Notes: a model not told the origin generated them from the sequence alone. Shown: positions 25,698 to 34,458, numbered from the stretch's first letter. The stretch is 64,000 bases of DNA from Streptomyces venezuelae (GCF_008642315.1 NZ_CP029192.1:1860001-1924000); one strand, 5' to 3'. Program-made: numbers and translations.

Positions 25698-25795
25698 GGG
25701 GGCCAGGGGCGCAGGCCCAGGAGGCGGGGGCCAGGGGCGCAGGCCCAGGGGCGCGGGGAACTGCGCGACCAGCCCCCACACACCCGCAGCCGAAT
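25698..25795. repeat. Duplicated 24-bp unit inside a Streptomyces dispersed intergenic repeat
   Basis: A 24-bp GC-rich unit occurs twice without change at 25698-25721 and 25726-25749. It runs into GGGGCGCGGGGAACTGCGCG and GACCAGCCCCC, a sequence I recognise as a short element scattered between genes in many Streptomyces genomes. It lies between the start of the AdaA-AlkA gene and the end of rsgA. No coding frame is credible here. Its role is unknown; hairpin formation suggests transcript ends or a mobile remnant. Confidence 0.6.
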
Positions 25796-25811
25796 CCACA
25801 ACCGGACCGCA

Positions 25812-25834
25812 CCCCCACCCCCACCCCCACCCCC
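25812..25834 (-). terminator. Four-run G-quadruplex motif right after rsgA
   Basis: The plus strand has four CCCCC runs separated by single A bases, so the rsgA message would carry G5-U-G5-U-G5-U-G5 starting six bases after the stop codon. Single-base loops make this an extremely stable quadruplex sequence in RNA or DNA. It could stop transcription or protect the mRNA end. The role is inferred; the motif itself is plain. Confidence 0.5.
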
Positions 25835-25839
25835 AAAGC

Positions 25840-26967
25840 TCAGCGCAAGCGCCCCCGCTTCGCGTCCAGCGCCGCCCGCCCCTCCGCTCCCCGCAGCCGC
25901 CACTGCCGACGCATCTCCGCGCGGGCCCGAGCGTCCGTCTTGGCGACGATGCGCTGGTTCTCGCGGATCAGCTTGCGGTAGCTGTCGAGACGGCGTTCGG
26001 GAAGGGCGCCGGTCTCGACCGCGTCGAGCACGGCACACCCCGGCTCCGCACCGTGGGCACAGTCGTGGAACCGGCACCGCGCCGCCAGCTCCTCGATCTC
26101 GGAGAACACCTGCCCGACGCCGCTCTCGGCGTCCCACAGGCCCACTCCGCGCAGCCCGGGCGTATCGATGAGGACCCCGCCCCCGGGCAACGGGATGAGG
26201 TTGCGCGTGGTCGTCGTGTGCCGGCCCTTGCCGTCGACGTCACGGATGGCCTGGACCTCCATGACGTCGGCCCCGGCAAGAGCGTTGGCGAGCGTCGACT
26301 TGCCCGCGCCGGACTGACCGAGGAGCACCGACGTACCGCCGGAGACGACCGCGGCGAGGACGTCGACGCCGTCCCCGGACGTGGCGCTGACGGGCAGCAC
26401 CTGCACGCCGGGCGCGGCGGTCTCCACGTCCTCGACGAGATGGCCGAGCGTCACGGCGTCCGGCACGAGGTCCGCCTTGGTGAGGACGACCACCGGCTGT
26501 CCGCCGGACTCCCAGCCGAGCGCGAGGAACCGCTCGATCCGCGCGAGGTCGAGCTCCGCGGCGAGCGACACCGCGATGATCGAGTGGTCGACGTTGGCCG
26601 CGAGGACCTGCCCCTCGGACCGCTTGGACGAGGTGGAGCGCACGAAGGAGGTGCGCCGCGGCAGATACGTCTGTACGTAGCGGGGATCGGCGCCGTCCGC
26701 GTCCACGGCGACCCAGTCGCCGGTGCACACGACCTTCAGCGGGTCGCGCGGAGTGACGAACTCGGTGTCGGCGCGCACGGTGCCGTCGGCGGTGATGACG
26801 TCGCACTGCCCGCGGTCCACCCGGGCGACGCGCCCGGGTACGAGCCCTTGCGCCGCGTAGGGCGCGAACTCGGCCTCCCAGTCGGCGTCCCAGCCGTACG
26901 GCGTCAGCGGATGCGGCGCGGCGGAGGAACCCGAGAGAGAAGAGGTGAAAAGAGAAGAGGAAGACAA
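25840..26967 (-). CDS. rsgA: Ribosome small-subunit-dependent GTPase A
   Basis: A 375-residue circularly permuted GTPase that helps mature the 30S ribosomal subunit. An OB-fold comes first (about residues 30-110). The GTPase motifs are in permuted order: TKAD (G4), SATSGDGV (G5), GQSGAGKSTLANAL (G1), TTTTRNL (G2) and DTPGLRG (G3). A C-terminal zinc module has CRFHDCAHGAEPGC. The TTG at 26967 is the best start, with AAGGG about seven bases before it. Upstream on the same strand is a 23-codon ORF with an ideal ribosome site, and the region around the rsgA ribosome site can fold (GGGGTCACCCC, then AAGGGTTCCCC), so translation may be controlled. Confidence 0.92.
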   Translation of the reverse strand: MSSSSLFTSSLSGSSAAPHPLTPYGWDADWEAEFAPYAAQGLVPGRVARVDRGQCDVITADGTVRADTEFVTPRDPLKVVCTGDWVAVDADGADPRYVQTYLPRRTSFVRSTSSKRSEGQVLAANVDHSIIAVSLAAELDLARIERFLALGWESGGQPVVVLTKADLVPDAVTLGHLVEDVETAAPGVQVLPVSATSGDGVDVLAAVVSGGTSVLLGQSGAGKSTLANALAGADVMEVQAIRDVDGKGRHTTTTRNLIPLPGGGVLIDTPGLRGVGLWDAESGVGQVFSEIEELAARCRFHDCAHGAEPGCAVLDAVETGALPERRLDSYRKLIRENQRIVAKTDARARAEMRRQWRLRGAEGRAALDAKRGRLR

Positions 26968-27036
26968 GGGGAACCCTTCACAGGGGTGACCCCGGCATCC
27001 GCGCACACGGTCGGCGCGGCACAACGAGAGATCGGA

Positions 27037-27108
27037 TCAGCCGGTGGCCACGGAGGTGGACTTGATGAACTTCCGGATGCGGGCAGCGCCCATCGCAACG
27101 ACAGCCAT
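27037..27108 (-). CDS. 23-residue basic ORF upstream of rsgA
   Basis: ATG at 27108 opens 23 codons ending at TGA 27037-27039. GGAGGTG (27116-27122) lies seven bases before the ATG, one of the best ribosome sites in the window. The peptide starts MAVVAMGAA and continues RIRKFIKSTSVATG; it is basic and amphipathic in its middle. It ends about 69 bases before the rsgA start, in the position of a leader peptide or a small protein of its own. It has no cysteine run or other amino acid cluster that would signal attenuation. I do not recognise the family. Confidence 0.5.
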   Translation of the reverse strand: MAVVAMGAARIRKFIKSTSVATG

Positions 27109-27247
27109 CGGTCAACACCTCCAGTTGTGATCCTGATCCTGCACGTGATCCTGCTCAGCCGAACCCGGCGACCGAACGACCGCCTGGGAACACCGCCGAG
27201 CCTAGCGACACCCCCGCCAGGACCACCACCCATTATTTTCTTCGCCG

Positions 27248-28585
27248 CTACGAGGGCTCCCCCGGCCGCCGCGCCACGAACACGAACTCCCGTCCCGGCC
27301 GGTCCGGGGCGTCGCGGACCTCGTCCACCACGTATCCCTGTGCCACCAGGTCCGCCTCGATCTCCGCGCGCTCCCGGAACCGAAGCGTCGAGTCCGATGT
27401 CAGCACTTGGCCGTCAGCCTCGAAGACGTAGGTCCAGCGGAACGACACCAACGGCCCGTCCACCGCCGTCACATCGACCCATGTTTCGACGGTGCTTCCG
27501 GTCGCGCCCCTTCCCGGGAGCCGGGTCACCCGGCGTGAAGCCTCGGGGTTCCAGTTCTCCCAGGCGCGACGGGCGGGGACCCGGGTCTCGAAGACCAGGT
27601 GGCCGCCCGGCCGCAGGGCCCCGCGGGCGGTCCGCAGGGTGTTCCGCCACGCGTCCGGGTCGGTGATCTGCTGGGCGACGTTCGCCGTCATGGTGACCAG
27701 GTCGGCCCGGAGCGGCGGGACCGACGACGCGTCGCCGTGGATCCAGCGCACCCGTTCGGCGCCCGGCTTGGCGCGAGCGACGTCCAGCGACGCGGCCGCC
27801 GGGTCGACGCCCACGACGTCGATGCCGCGTCCGGCGAGCTTCAGCGCGAGGACGCCGGTGCCGCAGCCGATGTCGAGGACCCGGCGCGCGCCGAACTCCT
27901 CCGCCATGGCGGCGTACGCGTCGAGGTCGGAGCGGTCGGGGTCGAGGACGTCGTAGAGCGCGGCGAGGCGCGGGTGCGTGTACTCCGCGTCGGTCGTGTC
28001 CGTGTCCGCACCGGGAGAGGGGGACGTGTGCCGCTCCTCGCGCGCCGCGCGCCACTCCTGCGCCAGCACCGACCAGACCTCCGTGTCCTGCCGTACGCCC
28101 CGATAGGGGTCGTCCTCGCGCAGGCAGCCCTCGCGGCTCATGCCGAGACGTTTCGCGACGTTGATGCTCGGCGTGTTCTCGGGGGCGACCCGCCACTCCA
28201 CGCGGCGCATGCCGCGCACCTCGATCGCCCAGTCGACGACGACACGTACGGCACGTGTCACCAGGCCCCGCCCGGCGGCGTCCGGTTCCAGCCAGCAGCC
28301 TGCCTCGCACGTGCCCGCCGCCGCGTCGAAGGCCCTGAGGAGGACGCCGCCGACGAGTCGTCCTTCGAGCCGGATGCCGTAGAGGCGGCCGGTGTCGGCG
28401 GCGGCCTTGTCCGCGAACACCTGGAGCCAGGCGCGTGCGGAGTCCAGGTCGGCGGTGATGTCGGGGAGTCCGACGTAGCGGCCGATGTAGTCACGGCCCC
28501 GGTCCATGTGCGCGAGGAACTCCTCGGCGTGCCACGGTTCCAGCGGGCGCAGTTCCGCCCCGTCTCCCAGGGGTGTCGCGAACAT
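27248..28585 (-). CDS. GNAT acetyltransferase-methyltransferase fusion protein
   Basis: A 445-residue two-domain enzyme. Residues ~1-180 form a RimJ/RimL-type N-acetyltransferase with GCWLEPDAAGRGLVTRAVRV and PENTPSINVAKRLGMSREG, the acetyl-CoA loop and the final helix. After a 30-residue linker, residues ~205-445 form a class I SAM-dependent methyltransferase with VLDIGCGTGVLALKLAGRG (motif I), VDPAAASLDVARAK and RPGGHLVFETR. The ATG at 28585 is preceded by GGAGG with six-base spacing; an in-frame ATG two codons earlier has none. The fusion suggests successive acetylation and methylation of one target. The target is unknown, and domain order alone does not identify it. Confidence 0.85.
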   Translation of the reverse strand: MFATPLGDGAELRPLEPWHAEEFLAHMDRGRDYIGRYVGLPDITADLDSARAWLQVFADKAAADTGRLYGIRLEGRLVGGVLLRAFDAAAGTCEAGCWLEPDAAGRGLVTRAVRVVVDWAIEVRGMRRVEWRVAPENTPSINVAKRLGMSREGCLREDDPYRGVRQDTEVWSVLAQEWRAAREERHTSPSPGADTDTTDAEYTHPRLAALYDVLDPDRSDLDAYAAMAEEFGARRVLDIGCGTGVLALKLAGRGIDVVGVDPAAASLDVARAKPGAERVRWIHGDASSVPPLRADLVTMTANVAQQITDPDAWRNTLRTARGALRPGGHLVFETRVPARRAWENWNPEASRRVTRLPGRGATGSTVETWVDVTAVDGPLVSFRWTYVFEADGQVLTSDSTLRFRERAEIEADLVAQGYVVDEVRDAPDRPGREFVFVARRPGEPS

Positions 28586-28923
28586 CTTCATCCTCCACAG
28601 TGGCCGCGCGGTCGGTCCGGATCTTCGCACGGTCACACGCGTACTCGGCCGGAATTCTTCCTTCAGCGGCGGTCGGCGGCACCTGACAGGCGATCTACGG
28701 TTCGCCGCGTCGCACCTCGCAGCCGCGCGGCCCTCGCCGACCTCAGCGAAGTCTCCGCCGCGCCGCCATGACCCCATGGACGCAGGCCGGTTGAGCGGAG
28801 GGTGCGGTTCCGGACAACTCCCGCGCCTTGGCGATCTGGCCGGTCTTGTCGTGGACGAATTAGTTGCCTCAGCCATCCAATGGGGAGTGGATCAGGGACG
28901 AACTGCGCTTGCGAGGTACTTCC
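28586..28923. promoter_or_regulatory. Divergent upstream region of the fusion gene and the P450 gene
   Basis: This 338-base gap separates two divergent starts and should hold both promoters. The frames that remain open here, such as the 97-codon extension of the fusion gene, are rich in arginine, proline and serine and look like non-coding GC-rich sequence. I see no strong palindrome or terminator. The stretch just before the P450 start (about 28850-28890) is relatively AT-rich and is the best place for that promoter. Confidence 0.35.
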
Positions 28924-30186
28924 ATGACGGAGACAACCAACCCCATCCAATCGACCGATTCCATCGAATCCGACGAAGCCATGGGCTCGACCGGCTCCAT
29001 CGGCTTTCCTCAGGACCGCACGTGCCCGTACCACCCGCCCACCGCCTACGCACCCTTGCTCGACGACGCGCCGTTCTCGCGCGTCCGGCTGTTCGACGGC
29101 CGGTCCGTGTGGCTGGTCACCGGGCGTGCGGCGGCGCGTGAGCTGCTCATCGACCCGCGCCTCTCCGCCGACCGCGAGAACGAGGCGTTCCCCGTTCCGA
29201 CCGAACGGTTCGCCCGGCTCCGGGACCGCCGCGTCGCCCTGCTCGGGGTCGACGATCCGAAGCACAACGTACAGCGCCGCATGCTGATCCCCAGCTTCTC
29301 CGTCAAGCGCATCGCGGCCATGCGCCCGCAGATCCAGGCGACGGTCGACCTGCTCCTGGACGCGATGGTCGAACAGGGGCCGTCCGCCGAGCTGGTGAGC
29401 GCCTTCGCGCTGCCCGTCCCGTCGATGGTGATCTGCGGGATGCTGGGGGTGCCCTACGGCGACCACGAGTTCTTCGAGGAGCAGTCGAGGCGGCTGCTGC
29501 GCGGCCCCACCCCCGAGGACACGCAGGCGGCGCGCGACGCAATGGACGCCTATTTCTACGAGTTGATCGACAAGAAGCGCGAGGAACCGGGGGACGGTCT
29601 GCTCGACGAGCTGATCGCGGGGCAGCTCGCGTCGGGAGAGGTGGACCCGGAGGAGCTCGTCAGGCTGGCCGCCATCCTGCTGGTCGCCGGGCACGAGACC
29701 ACCGCGAACATGATCTCGCTCGGTACGTTCACGCTGCTTCAGCACCCCGGCCGGCTGGCCGAGCTGCGGGCGGGGCTGCGCGCGGACCCGCCGCTGCTGC
29801 CGGCCGCGGTCGAGGAGCTGCTGCGGTTCCTCTCCATCGCGGACGGGCTGCTGCGGGTGGCGAAGGAGGACATCGAGACCTCGGCCGGCACGATCCGCGC
29901 CGACGACGGCGTCGTCTTCGCCACGTCCCTCATCAACCGCGACGACACGGTCTTCGAAGGGCCCGAGGACCTGGACTGGCACCGCCCGGACCGTCACCAT
30001 CTGGCGTTCGGGTTCGGCATCCACCAGTGCCTGGGCCAGAACCTCGCCCGCGCCGAGCTCGAGATCGCGCTCGGGACCCTCTTCGAGCGCTTCCCGGGGC
30101 TGCGGCTCGCGGCGCCGCCGCAGGACATCCCGTTCAAGCCGGGCGACACGATCCAGGGGATGCTCGAACTCCCCGTCACCTGGTGA
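28924..30186 (+). CDS. Cytochrome P450, CYP105-like
   Basis: A 420-residue soluble bacterial P450 monooxygenase that inserts oxygen into a small organic substrate. The I-helix motif is AGHETTANM (residues 255-263), ExxR is EELLR (297-301), and the haem loop FGFGIHQCLGQNLAR carries Cys369. The start MTETTNPIQS at 28924 has GAGGTA six bases upstream. The ferredoxin gene follows 13 bases later and must be its electron donor. Sequence style and pairing resemble CYP105 enzymes, which attack many drugs and natural products. No biosynthetic gene cluster surrounds it, so the substrate is unknown. Confidence 0.92.
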   Translation: MTETTNPIQSTDSIESDEAMGSTGSIGFPQDRTCPYHPPTAYAPLLDDAPFSRVRLFDGRSVWLVTGRAAARELLIDPRLSADRENEAFPVPTERFARLRDRRVALLGVDDPKHNVQRRMLIPSFSVKRIAAMRPQIQATVDLLLDAMVEQGPSAELVSAFALPVPSMVICGMLGVPYGDHEFFEEQSRRLLRGPTPEDTQAARDAMDAYFYELIDKKREEPGDGLLDELIAGQLASGEVDPEELVRLAAILLVAGHETTANMISLGTFTLLQHPGRLAELRAGLRADPPLLPAAVEELLRFLSIADGLLRVAKEDIETSAGTIRADDGVVFATSLINRDDTVFEGPEDLDWHRPDRHHLAFGFGIHQCLGQNLARAELEIALGTLFERFPGLRLAAPPQDIPFKPGDTIQGMLELPVTW

Positions 30187-30199
30187 GCGAGGAGTCCGC

Positions 30200-30403
30200 G
30201 TGGAAGACATGGCCATTCACATCGAGAAGGACAGGTGCGTGGGCGCGGGCATGTGCGCGCTCACCGCGCCGGGCGTCTTCACCCAGGACGACGACGGCCT
30301 CAGCGAGGTGCTGCCCGGCCGTCAGGACGGCGGTGGCGATCCCCTGGTGCGGGAGGCCGCTCGGGCGTGCCCGGTGCAGGCCATCACAGTCGAGGCGAGC
30401 TGA
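30200..30403 (+). CDS. 3Fe-4S ferredoxin partner of the P450
   Basis: A 67-residue ferredoxin of the type paired with Streptomyces P450s (FdxA/SuaB-like). The cluster ligands are in CVGAGMC (C-x5-C) and the later ACPVQAI; the missing fourth cysteine (alanine or glycine at that point) indicates a [3Fe-4S] cluster. GGAG lies six bases before the GTG at 30200; the ATG at 30209 is a second choice. It lies 13 bases after the P450 gene and is surely cotranscribed. It shuttles electrons from a ferredoxin reductase encoded elsewhere. Confidence 0.93.
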   Translation: MEDMAIHIEKDRCVGAGMCALTAPGVFTQDDDGLSEVLPGRQDGGGDPLVREAARACPVQAITVEAS

Positions 30404-30436
30404 TGGGGTTTCAGGCACGCCCGGACGTAAGGGGGT

Positions 30437-32983
30437 TCACTCGCTCAGCGTTACGGTGAAGCTTCTGCCGTACGCGTGATGGGTGTCGACCTCGATGCGC
30501 GTGCCGCCGGGTGCCCGGTCCACCCGGACCTGCGGGTCCCCGGCGGTCCTGCGCAAGGGGCGGCCGCGGAGCAGGACCGTCACGGTGTCCCGGTCCATCG
30601 TCGGGTCGGACACCGCGACGCGGACGGCGCCGCCGCGACGGCCCCCGCGCTGGACCAGGACCGAGGCGGGGCCGTGCAGGAGCAGGTCCCCTGCCCTGTG
30701 CCGACCTCGCGTGAAGGCGTTGGCGGCCGTCAGGCCGAGGCCCGTGTGCGTGACGGCTTGCAGGCGGCCGGAGTTGGCGAGGATGCCGATCGGCCCGCGG
30801 CGGTGGGCGTGCAGCTCGGCCTCTCCGGCGTTCGGCACCAGCGCGTAGGCGAGGCGGGCGGGCCGGGCGCCCGCCGCCCCGTCGACGGTCACGCCGAGGA
30901 CCGAGCGGGTCACCTGGGTGTCGGGGTTGGCGGTGCGGACGACGCGACGGCTGCGGGTGACCTGGTCCAGGGTGACCCGCACCTTCGGTGTGTCGAGGAA
31001 GACGTATCCGACGGCGGTGCCCTCCGTGGTGTTGGCGTAGCGCAGCCAGTGCAGGTCGGCGGTGCCGGGGCCGGTCCAGGGGCGGCCGTCGCGGAGCGCG
31101 CCGGTGAGGGAGATCCGGGCGTCGGCGGCGGCGGTGCGGGCGTCGACGGTCGTGGTGACGGCACGCCCGGCCGCGCCGCCGACGTCGGCGGCGAGCACCA
31201 CGATCTCGTCGTCGAACATGAACCACGACTTGGTCGCCGTCGCGGCGCGGTACACCACGAAGTCGTCGGGCAGCAGCGCCCGGTCGTGGTACGCGACATC
31301 GCCCGACTGCACCATTCCCGCCGCGCCGTACTCCCCCAGGACGGCGCCGCCCGAGTACCGGTTGGTGCCGCGCGGGAAGTAGACGTACTTGTTCTGCGAC
31401 TCGGACGACGACGTGAAGGCCAGGGGGTGGCCGGGGTTGTCGTAGTACGGCTTGCCGTACAACTCCGGTACGGTGCGCCGCTGTTCGACCGGGGCGGTGA
31501 CGCCGGCCAGGCCGTACGGCGAGACCGTCGTGTAGTAGTCGACCCCGTACGCCCGGCTCTGGTCCTGTCCCGAGAGGTAGAGGTAGTGGGCGCCGTCGCC
31601 CTGGAACCACGGCATGAGGTTCTCGCCGCTCATGTACTCGTACTTGCTGATGCGGTCGGAGCTCCGGGCGAGCGCGAAGGCGTATCCCGGCCGTCGGTGC
31701 ACGGTCCTGTCCATGGCGTTGAACGCGACGCTCCGCGCGGCGGGGTTGAGGTCGGCGGGCGGCACGGCGGGGTCGTCGAGGATGTCGGCGTACCGCACGA
31801 CGCTGACCGGCGACACGAAGCGGGCCGGGTCGAGGGGCGCGCGCGAGGTGGCCCTGACATGTTTGACGTAGCTCTTCAGGGCGGTGGCCGTGGCGCCTGC
31901 GGCGAGCGAGGAGAGGTCGACGACGGCCTCGACGACCACCGCGACGTCGGTGTATCCGGAGTCGGGGCGCGACACGGCGCGGCCCTTGACGATCTCCATC
32001 ATCCAGCCCTCGAACATCAGCGGGGCGAAACCATTCCTCACCCAGCCGTACACGGTCGGCACGAGCTCCTCTCCGTGCGCGAAGCCGGTGCCGTCGAGGA
32101 TCTTGAGGGTCTGCACGACACGGGTGAGCAGGCCCTTGCCGTACGAGCCGGTGTACGCGACCGACGAGTGCTGGATGAACGAGCCGTCCGCGTAGTGCCC
32201 GTCGGTGACCTGGTGGTTGAGGTGGTACGGGTCGATGGTGGCGAAGACCGTGAGCTGGTCCGTGAGCGCCTTGCGAATCCTGGCCTCGCCCCGCTCGCCG
32301 AGGAGGGCGCCCTGCAGGATCCGGTTGGTGGTGATGTCGGCGAGGTTGGCGCCGGTGTGGAAGCGGGAGTCGAGGTCGACGTCGCCGCCTGTGCCGTTGC
32401 GCAGGTAGGCGTCCATGGAGGCGACGTAGGCCGGCAGCAGGTCGGGGTGGTGGGCGGAGACGGCGTCGGCGAGCAGGACGAGGGTCTTGCTGATGTGCTG
32501 GGAGATGCCGATCTCCCAGTGGAACCAGTTGCCGTAGTACCCCTTGGACTGGTCGCCGTAATAGCGCTCGTGCAGCCGGGCGAGGCCGTCGAGCACCCGG
32601 TTCTGCACGGTCGTGCTGCCGTACAGGTCGGCGGGGAGGCCCGGGGTGCGGGTGGCGAGGGCGATCTCGTACAGCCTGCGGTAGGCGGTGTTGAGGTTGG
32701 CCTCGTCGGTGCCGAGCACCAGACCGGCGAAGAGCTCGCCCTCCCGCGCGTCGTCCATCGCCTTCAGGCCGGCCCGCGCGGTCCGCTCCACTGAGTCGAG
32801 CTTCGCGGCGGTCTCCGGACGCGCGTTTGACTCGGCGGTCCCGGCGAAGACCGCGACGGTGTTGGCGATGAGCCGGGCCCGGCCCTCGGCGCCCGCGGCG
32901 GCGGACACCGGTCCCACGGGGACCACCGCCATCAGGCCGGCGGCCGACAGGGCGGACAACAGGCGTCTGCGGGTGATCTCCAT
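30437..32983 (-). CDS. Secreted polysaccharide lyase family 8 (hyaluronate/chondroitin/xanthan lyase type)
   Basis: An 848-residue exported lyase that cuts acidic polysaccharides by beta-elimination. The start MEITRRRLLSALSAAGLMAV is a twin-arginine signal, so it is exported folded by Tat. The alpha/alpha toroid comes first (to about 380) with GNWFHWEIGISQ and DGSFIQHSSVAYTGSYG, which holds the expected catalytic His272 and Tyr281 (spacing equals that of pneumococcal hyaluronate lyase His399/Tyr408). Beta-sandwich domains follow. GGAGG lies five bases before the ATG at 32983. Substrate cannot be told apart among hyaluronan, chondroitin and xanthan from sequence alone. It is a single gene with no transporter nearby. 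Confidence 0.92.
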   Translation of the reverse strand: MEITRRRLLSALSAAGLMAVVPVGPVSAAAGAEGRARLIANTVAVFAGTAESNARPETAAKLDSVERTARAGLKAMDDAREGELFAGLVLGTDEANLNTAYRRLYEIALATRTPGLPADLYGSTTVQNRVLDGLARLHERYYGDQSKGYYGNWFHWEIGISQHISKTLVLLADAVSAHHPDLLPAYVASMDAYLRNGTGGDVDLDSRFHTGANLADITTNRILQGALLGERGEARIRKALTDQLTVFATIDPYHLNHQVTDGHYADGSFIQHSSVAYTGSYGKGLLTRVVQTLKILDGTGFAHGEELVPTVYGWVRNGFAPLMFEGWMMEIVKGRAVSRPDSGYTDVAVVVEAVVDLSSLAAGATATALKSYVKHVRATSRAPLDPARFVSPVSVVRYADILDDPAVPPADLNPAARSVAFNAMDRTVHRRPGYAFALARSSDRISKYEYMSGENLMPWFQGDGAHYLYLSGQDQSRAYGVDYYTTVSPYGLAGVTAPVEQRRTVPELYGKPYYDNPGHPLAFTSSSESQNKYVYFPRGTNRYSGGAVLGEYGAAGMVQSGDVAYHDRALLPDDFVVYRAATATKSWFMFDDEIVVLAADVGGAAGRAVTTTVDARTAAADARISLTGALRDGRPWTGPGTADLHWLRYANTTEGTAVGYVFLDTPKVRVTLDQVTRSRRVVRTANPDTQVTRSVLGVTVDGAAGARPARLAYALVPNAGEAELHAHRRGPIGILANSGRLQAVTHTGLGLTAANAFTRGRHRAGDLLLHGPASVLVQRGGRRGGAVRVAVSDPTMDRDTVTVLLRGRPLRRTAGDPQVRVDRAPGGTRIEVDTHHAYGRSFTVTLSE

Positions 32984-33189
32984 GGCGGCCTCCAACGGTG
33001 ACGTGCGGGGCGTTCCGGGAGCGCGGGGTGTCGGGGAGCGTTCAGGGTGCAGGCAGGGAGCGTTCGGGGGCGTGCGGAGTCAAGCAGACGGCCCGACCGG
33101 CGACAAGGGTCCCCGCCCCCGGCGCGTCCCGCCCGGTTGATAGCGTCCCTTCCGATCATGGGGCCGGTACCGGGGGGAAGGGGAGCGCC

Positions 33190-34458
33190 ATGCCCGAGAA
33201 GGGCACGCCGCGCACGCGACGGCGCACCTGGCTGGTGGCCGCTCTGGCCGTGACCCTGCTGGCCGCGTCGTCGGTGACCTGGTTCGCCGTGTCGCGGGCC
33301 GAGGAGCGCGAGGACCGGCTCGACGCCAACCGCGAGCTGGTGACGCACGGCTGCGCGGGCCTGCTCCGCGAGGAGATGTACGCCTCCGTGCCGGATGACG
33401 CGCGGGGCGTCCTCGACGCGTACGGGACGCTGCTGCGGCCCGGGCAGGAGAGCCGCGCGTTGCTCGACTGCACGCTGGCCTGGGGTGACGGCGGTGGGCG
33501 CGCGGAGGCGGACGTACGGGCACGGGTGCGGGCCGAGGCGGTCCCCGACCGCACGTCCCCCGGCTCCGTGACGGGCGATTTCGGACTTCCCCTTCCTGCG
33601 GGCGCGACGGGCAGCGTGGGCACCGCGGACCGCTGGGACGGTGGCGCGGTGGCCACGGCTGCCCTGCTCGTCGACTGTCCGGCGGGGCTGCACGGGCGGG
33701 GCCGCACGACGCGGGACCTGCTCGTGTCGGTGGATCTGCCGTCCGACACGGAGGGGGCGGACGTGCACGGCATCCCGAAGGCCGAGCGGCTGGCTGTCGC
33801 CCGTACGGCCGCGAAGGTCACCAACTGGGTGTCGCGCAAGGAGGGTTGCGGCAGCGAGCCGTTGCCCACGGAGCCCGGCGCCGCCGCCCCGGCGAAGACG
33901 CCCGAGCTCTGCGCCTGGCTCAACCCCAAGGGGCTGGGGTCGACCCCGGGCGACTGGTCCTACGACGGGAACGACAACACGTACAACCGCCGGGCAGGCG
34001 CGTGCGGCGGGCGGTGGGACGACACGGCGGGGTCCCCCGGCCACCTCACGGTCCGGGCGGCGGGCGCGGAGAGCTGGTCGGGTGTGCTCGCGGCCGGCGC
34101 GTACGAGGAGTACGCCGACAAGGCGCTGGTGCCCGACCCGGCGGTCCCGGCCCCGCACGACAGGCCCCTCACCGTCGAGCGCTCGGGCAACGACCTGCAA
34201 CTCGCCCTGTGGGCCCGGTCCGAGTGCGTGGCGGGTCCGACGTACCACCGTGTCTCGGTGACCCCCGAGTTCGACTTCGACTACGGCCACGAGGACGGGA
34301 AGGTCGTCCTCGAACCGAAGGACCAGCGGCGCCTCTCGCGGCAGGTGCGCACGGTCCTCGACCGCTACCTGTCGGCCCCCGACGGCTGGCCGAAGCGTTC
34401 GCACTGCCGCGGGACGAAGATCGTGGGAGAGGTGGCGGAGTGGCGCGGGCGCGACTGA
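33190..34458 (+). CDS. Single-pass membrane protein, function unknown (first of a paralogous pair)
   Basis: A 422-residue protein. After a short basic start (PRTRRRTW) there is one hydrophobic segment, LVAALAVTLLAASSVTWFAV (about residues 13-32), and the remainder is probably outside the cell. The exterior part has eight or more cysteines likely paired as disulfides, and two similar halves, each with a G-L-L-x5-E/Y type start and a 'T-N/A-A-K' helix near its end. GGGGAG lies five bases before the ATG. It overlaps the next gene, which has the same architecture, by 19 bases; the pair must come from duplication. No known family is recognised. Confidence 0.75.
   Translation: MPEKGTPRTRRRTWLVAALAVTLLAASSVTWFAVSRAEEREDRLDANRELVTHGCAGLLREEMYASVPDDARGVLDAYGTLLRPGQESRALLDCTLAWGDGGGRAEADVRARVRAEAVPDRTSPGSVTGDFGLPLPAGATGSVGTADRWDGGAVATAALLVDCPAGLHGRGRTTRDLLVSVDLPSDTEGADVHGIPKAERLAVARTAAKVTNWVSRKEGCGSEPLPTEPGAAAPAKTPELCAWLNPKGLGSTPGDWSYDGNDNTYNRRAGACGGRWDDTAGSPGHLTVRAAGAESWSGVLAAGAYEEYADKALVPDPAVPAPHDRPLTVERSGNDLQLALWARSECVAGPTYHRVSVTPEFDFDYGHEDGKVVLEPKDQRRLSRQVRTVLDRYLSAPDGWPKRSHCRGTKIVGEVAEWRGRD

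Noticed and set aside
30476..32794. A 772-codon plus-strand frame opposite the PL8 lyase
   Set aside because: The opposite strand has a Tat signal and catalytic residues of PL8; this frame has neither signal nor domain.
28924..32983. A natural-product cluster around the P450
   Set aside because: No synthase, NRPS, PKS, terpene cyclase or resistance gene is present; neighbours are unrelated.
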